DNA from: Syntrophaceae bacterium
GTDB taxonomy: Bacteria; Desulfobacterota; Desulfomonilia; Desulfomonilales; Desulfomonilaceae
Direction of reading: 5' to 3'
Length of the DNA stretch: 7,753 bases
NCBI GenBank assembly: GCA_014874425.1
Contig: JACWAG010000094.1
Span: forward strand, 1-7,753
Shown: in pieces, positions 6,110 to 7,753 of the stretch
Layout of the letters: each line of letters opens with the position of its first letter
Numbering within the stretch: the first letter of the stretch is position 1
The notes under the pieces: model-generated
Databases searched by the model: none
What the model saw: the letters and a program-made list of their open reading frames with translations, nothing else
Told to the model about the DNA's origin: nothing
Program-made: the position numbers and the translations under genes

Positions 6110-6246
6110 GAATGGGGAAAGTGAAGTTGATACCATTTCGCTATGGCCTATTTAATCATTGGAACACGAATCGGCACGAATTATTCCGGCGGTTGTTGTT
6201 CATCCCACCCCTGGTTCCCGACAGTAACCCTTACGGAAACGACGCG
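6110..6246. other. Short spacer between the Cys-rich ORF and the reductase gene
   Basis: These 137 bases lie between two convergent genes. An open plus-strand frame runs through here into the reductase gene, but it is the reverse complement of well-conserved reductase sequence and has no ribosome site. I see no strong hairpin with a T-tract in either direction, so how the reductase transcript ends is unclear. Confidence 0.4.
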
Positions 6247-7753
6247 CTAAGAGCAGCCGGTCGTAGACCCGCAATTCAGGCACTTGTAACAGGACCCGTT
6301 CCTTACCATTATGGCGCCGCAATCCGGACACGCCGGGGCGTCTGACTGCGCATTGAATAAAGACTTCTGAGCGCCTGTTCTGTTGGCTGATTTAGTCGTA
6401 TGTGTTTGTGCCTCGGTTTCGAATAAAACCGAGAGACTTCCATCATCGGTAGATACCAATCCTGTCATTGCTTTGGCCTGCTCATCCAGAAAACTTGTTC
6501 CGAGGTACCGGAATATGTAGTCTGTCAACGACTTTGCGATTGGGATGTCTGGGTTGCTTGTAAAACCCGAAGGTTCGAATCGAACATGGCTGAATTTGTT
6601 GACAAGGTCCTCCAACGGCACACCATATTGCAGGGCTATAGATGTTAGAGTAGCTATGGTGTCCATCAAACCGGAAATAGTGCTTCCCTCTTTAGACATA
6701 CGTATGAATATTTCGCCAACCTTACCATCATCATAAAAACCTGTATGTAGGTAGCCCTTATGACCTGCTATCTCAAACTTGTGCCGCACGCTCTTACAGT
6801 CCACCGGCAACCTGCGTCTTACAGGCCGAAACAGGGAACGGTTCGCGTTGGACGCGCCGGTCTGAAGAGGCTGAGCGGACTTGCATCCATCGCGGTAGAC
6901 TGTGATGGATTTAAGTCCAATCTTCCATGAAAACCGAAAAATCTCCTCTATGTCTTCAACTGTACAATCATTTGGCAGGTTGACGGTCTTTGAAATACCA
7001 CCGGATATGAAAGGCTGAACTGCTGCCATCATCCTGATGTGCCCCTCAGGAGAGATGTGGCGTTCCCCATGAGTGGGCGTGAAAGCGCAATCAAATATCG
7101 GCAGATGATCAGGCAATATTTCCTCTATGCCTTCTATTGAGCCGGTTTCCTGGATTGTGGCTATAATTTCCTGAATTTTTAGGGGCTCGTAGCCGAGACG
7201 CTGTAGCGCCCTTGGCACGATTCTGTTCACAATCGTCAGATTTCCCCCACCTGATAGTGCTTTACGTTTAACCAGCGCCAGTTCGGGTTCGATTCCGGTA
7301 GTGTCGCAATCCATCATAAATGCGACAGTTCCTGTAGGGGCTATGGCTGTCACCTGGGAGTTCGAGAACCCGACCTTCTTGCATCTTTCAATGACCAGGT
7401 CCCAAGTCTTTAGAGCTTGTTCAACGATATCTTTAGGCGCAATGTTTTGATCAATCTCCTGTGCGCTTTTCTTGTGCTTCTTCAGAACTTTTAGCATGGA
7501 TGTCCGATTGCGCTCGAATTCTCTGAACGGCCTTCTTATAGAGGCTATTCTTGATGACTGCAAGTAGGCCTCGGATGCCATAAGAGCCGAGATTGAACCG
7601 GCCCATTCGCGAGCTTCGTTCGAGTCGTAAGGTAAAGCCAAACTCATTATCAAGGCTCCCAAATCAGCGAATCCCAGACCCAAGGCCCTCAAGTTTCTCG
7701 CGTTACGGGCAATTGCCGGGGTTGGATAGGATGATCTGTCTATGATAATGTCC
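6247..7753 (-). CDS. nrdJ: Class II (adenosylcobalamin-dependent) ribonucleotide reductase, C-terminal part
   Basis: Partial gene running off the right edge; 501 C-terminal residues are visible, starting DIIIDRSSYPTP. The enzyme reduces ribonucleotides to deoxyribonucleotides for DNA synthesis using a coenzyme B12 radical and no oxygen. Family hallmarks include RALGLGFADLGALIMSLALPYDS, IAPTGTVAFMMDCDTTGIEPELALVK, NLPNDCTVEDI, SITVYRDGCKSAQPLQ, RRRLP, EIFIRMSKEGSTISGLMDTIATL, and KFSHVRFEPSGFT followed by IAKSLTDYIFRYLG. The C terminus ends in a Cys-rich motif, C-P-D-C then C-x2-C-x2-C, in the last 25 residues; such tails bind metal or pass electrons to the active site. The active-site radical cysteine lies in the part outside the window. 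The frame stays open upstream of 7692 to the edge, so the true start is beyond it. The stop is TAG at 6247-6249. No clean terminator follows. Confidence 0.95.
   Translation of the reverse strand, partial: DIIIDRSSYPTPAIARNARNLRALGLGFADLGALIMSLALPYDSNEAREWAGSISALMASEAYLQSSRIASIRRPFREFERNRTSMLKVLKKHKKSAQEIDQNIAPKDIVEQALKTWDLVIERCKKVGFSNSQVTAIAPTGTVAFMMDCDTTGIEPELALVKRKALSGGGNLTIVNRIVPRALQRLGYEPLKIQEIIATIQETGSIEGIEEILPDHLPIFDCAFTPTHGERHISPEGHIRMMAAVQPFISGGISKTVNLPNDCTVEDIEEIFRFSWKIGLKSITVYRDGCKSAQPLQTGASNANRSLFRPVRRRLPVDCKSVRHKFEIAGHKGYLHTGFYDDGKVGEIFIRMSKEGSTISGLMDTIATLTSIALQYGVPLEDLVNKFSHVRFEPSGFTSNPDIPIAKSLTDYIFRYLGTSFLDEQAKAMTGLVSTDDGSLSVLFETEAQTHTTKSANRTGAQKSLFNAQSDAPACPDCGAIMVRNGSCYKCLNCGSTTGCS

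Noticed and set aside
6106..6345. 79-codon plus-strand frame over the end of the reductase gene
   Set aside because: Its right part is antisense to the conserved Cys-rich tail of the reductase, and no ribosome site is present.

Overview
The window looks like the chromosome of an anaerobic or facultatively anaerobic Gram-negative bacterium, most likely a member of Desulfobacterota (old Deltaproteobacteria) or a relative. This is an inference from gene content: a cobalamin-dependent (class II) ribonucleotide reductase, a CoA-linked enoyl hydratase/isomerase, a BrkB/YihY-family membrane protein, a periplasmic carboxyl-terminal protease, moderate GC, and frequent TTG starts. No mobile element, CRISPR array or phage gene is visible.

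Layout from left to right. Bases 1-299 (minus) hold the N-terminal part of a solo B3/4-domain protein, a tRNA-editing-like fold, which runs off the left edge. Bases 302-759 have no convincing gene but carry two excellent plus-strand intrinsic terminators in tandem. Bases 760-2079 (minus) encode an S41 carboxyl-terminal processing protease. A divergent spacer follows. On the plus strand come a small PH-domain-like membrane protein, a YihY/BrkB-family membrane protein, a WalJ/YycJ-type metallo-beta-lactamase-fold hydrolase with its own good sigma-70 promoter, and an enoyl-CoA hydratase/isomerase-family protein that looks like an isomerase. A tRNA-Cys(GCA) gene with its promoter lies on the minus strand near 5647-5721. 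At the right edge is the C-terminal part (501 residues) of a class II ribonucleotide reductase on the minus strand.

The most interesting item lies between the tRNA-Cys and the reductase gene. A plus-strand reading frame at 5906 encodes a signal-peptide-like N terminus and a Cys-rich tail, meets an in-frame TGA at codon 37, and continues for 30 more codons with four further cysteines before a second TGA. Twelve bases after the first TGA starts a long imperfect hairpin whose apical part resembles a bacterial SECIS element. I propose it as a candidate small secreted selenoprotein of 67 residues (Cys-x-Sec motif). The alternatives are a 36-residue Cys-rich peptide or a gene broken by a nonsense mutation.

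The genes do not form one pathway. They are housekeeping functions (envelope proteolysis, nucleotide reduction, translation quality control, lipid or acyl-CoA metabolism) in short transcription units of alternating direction.
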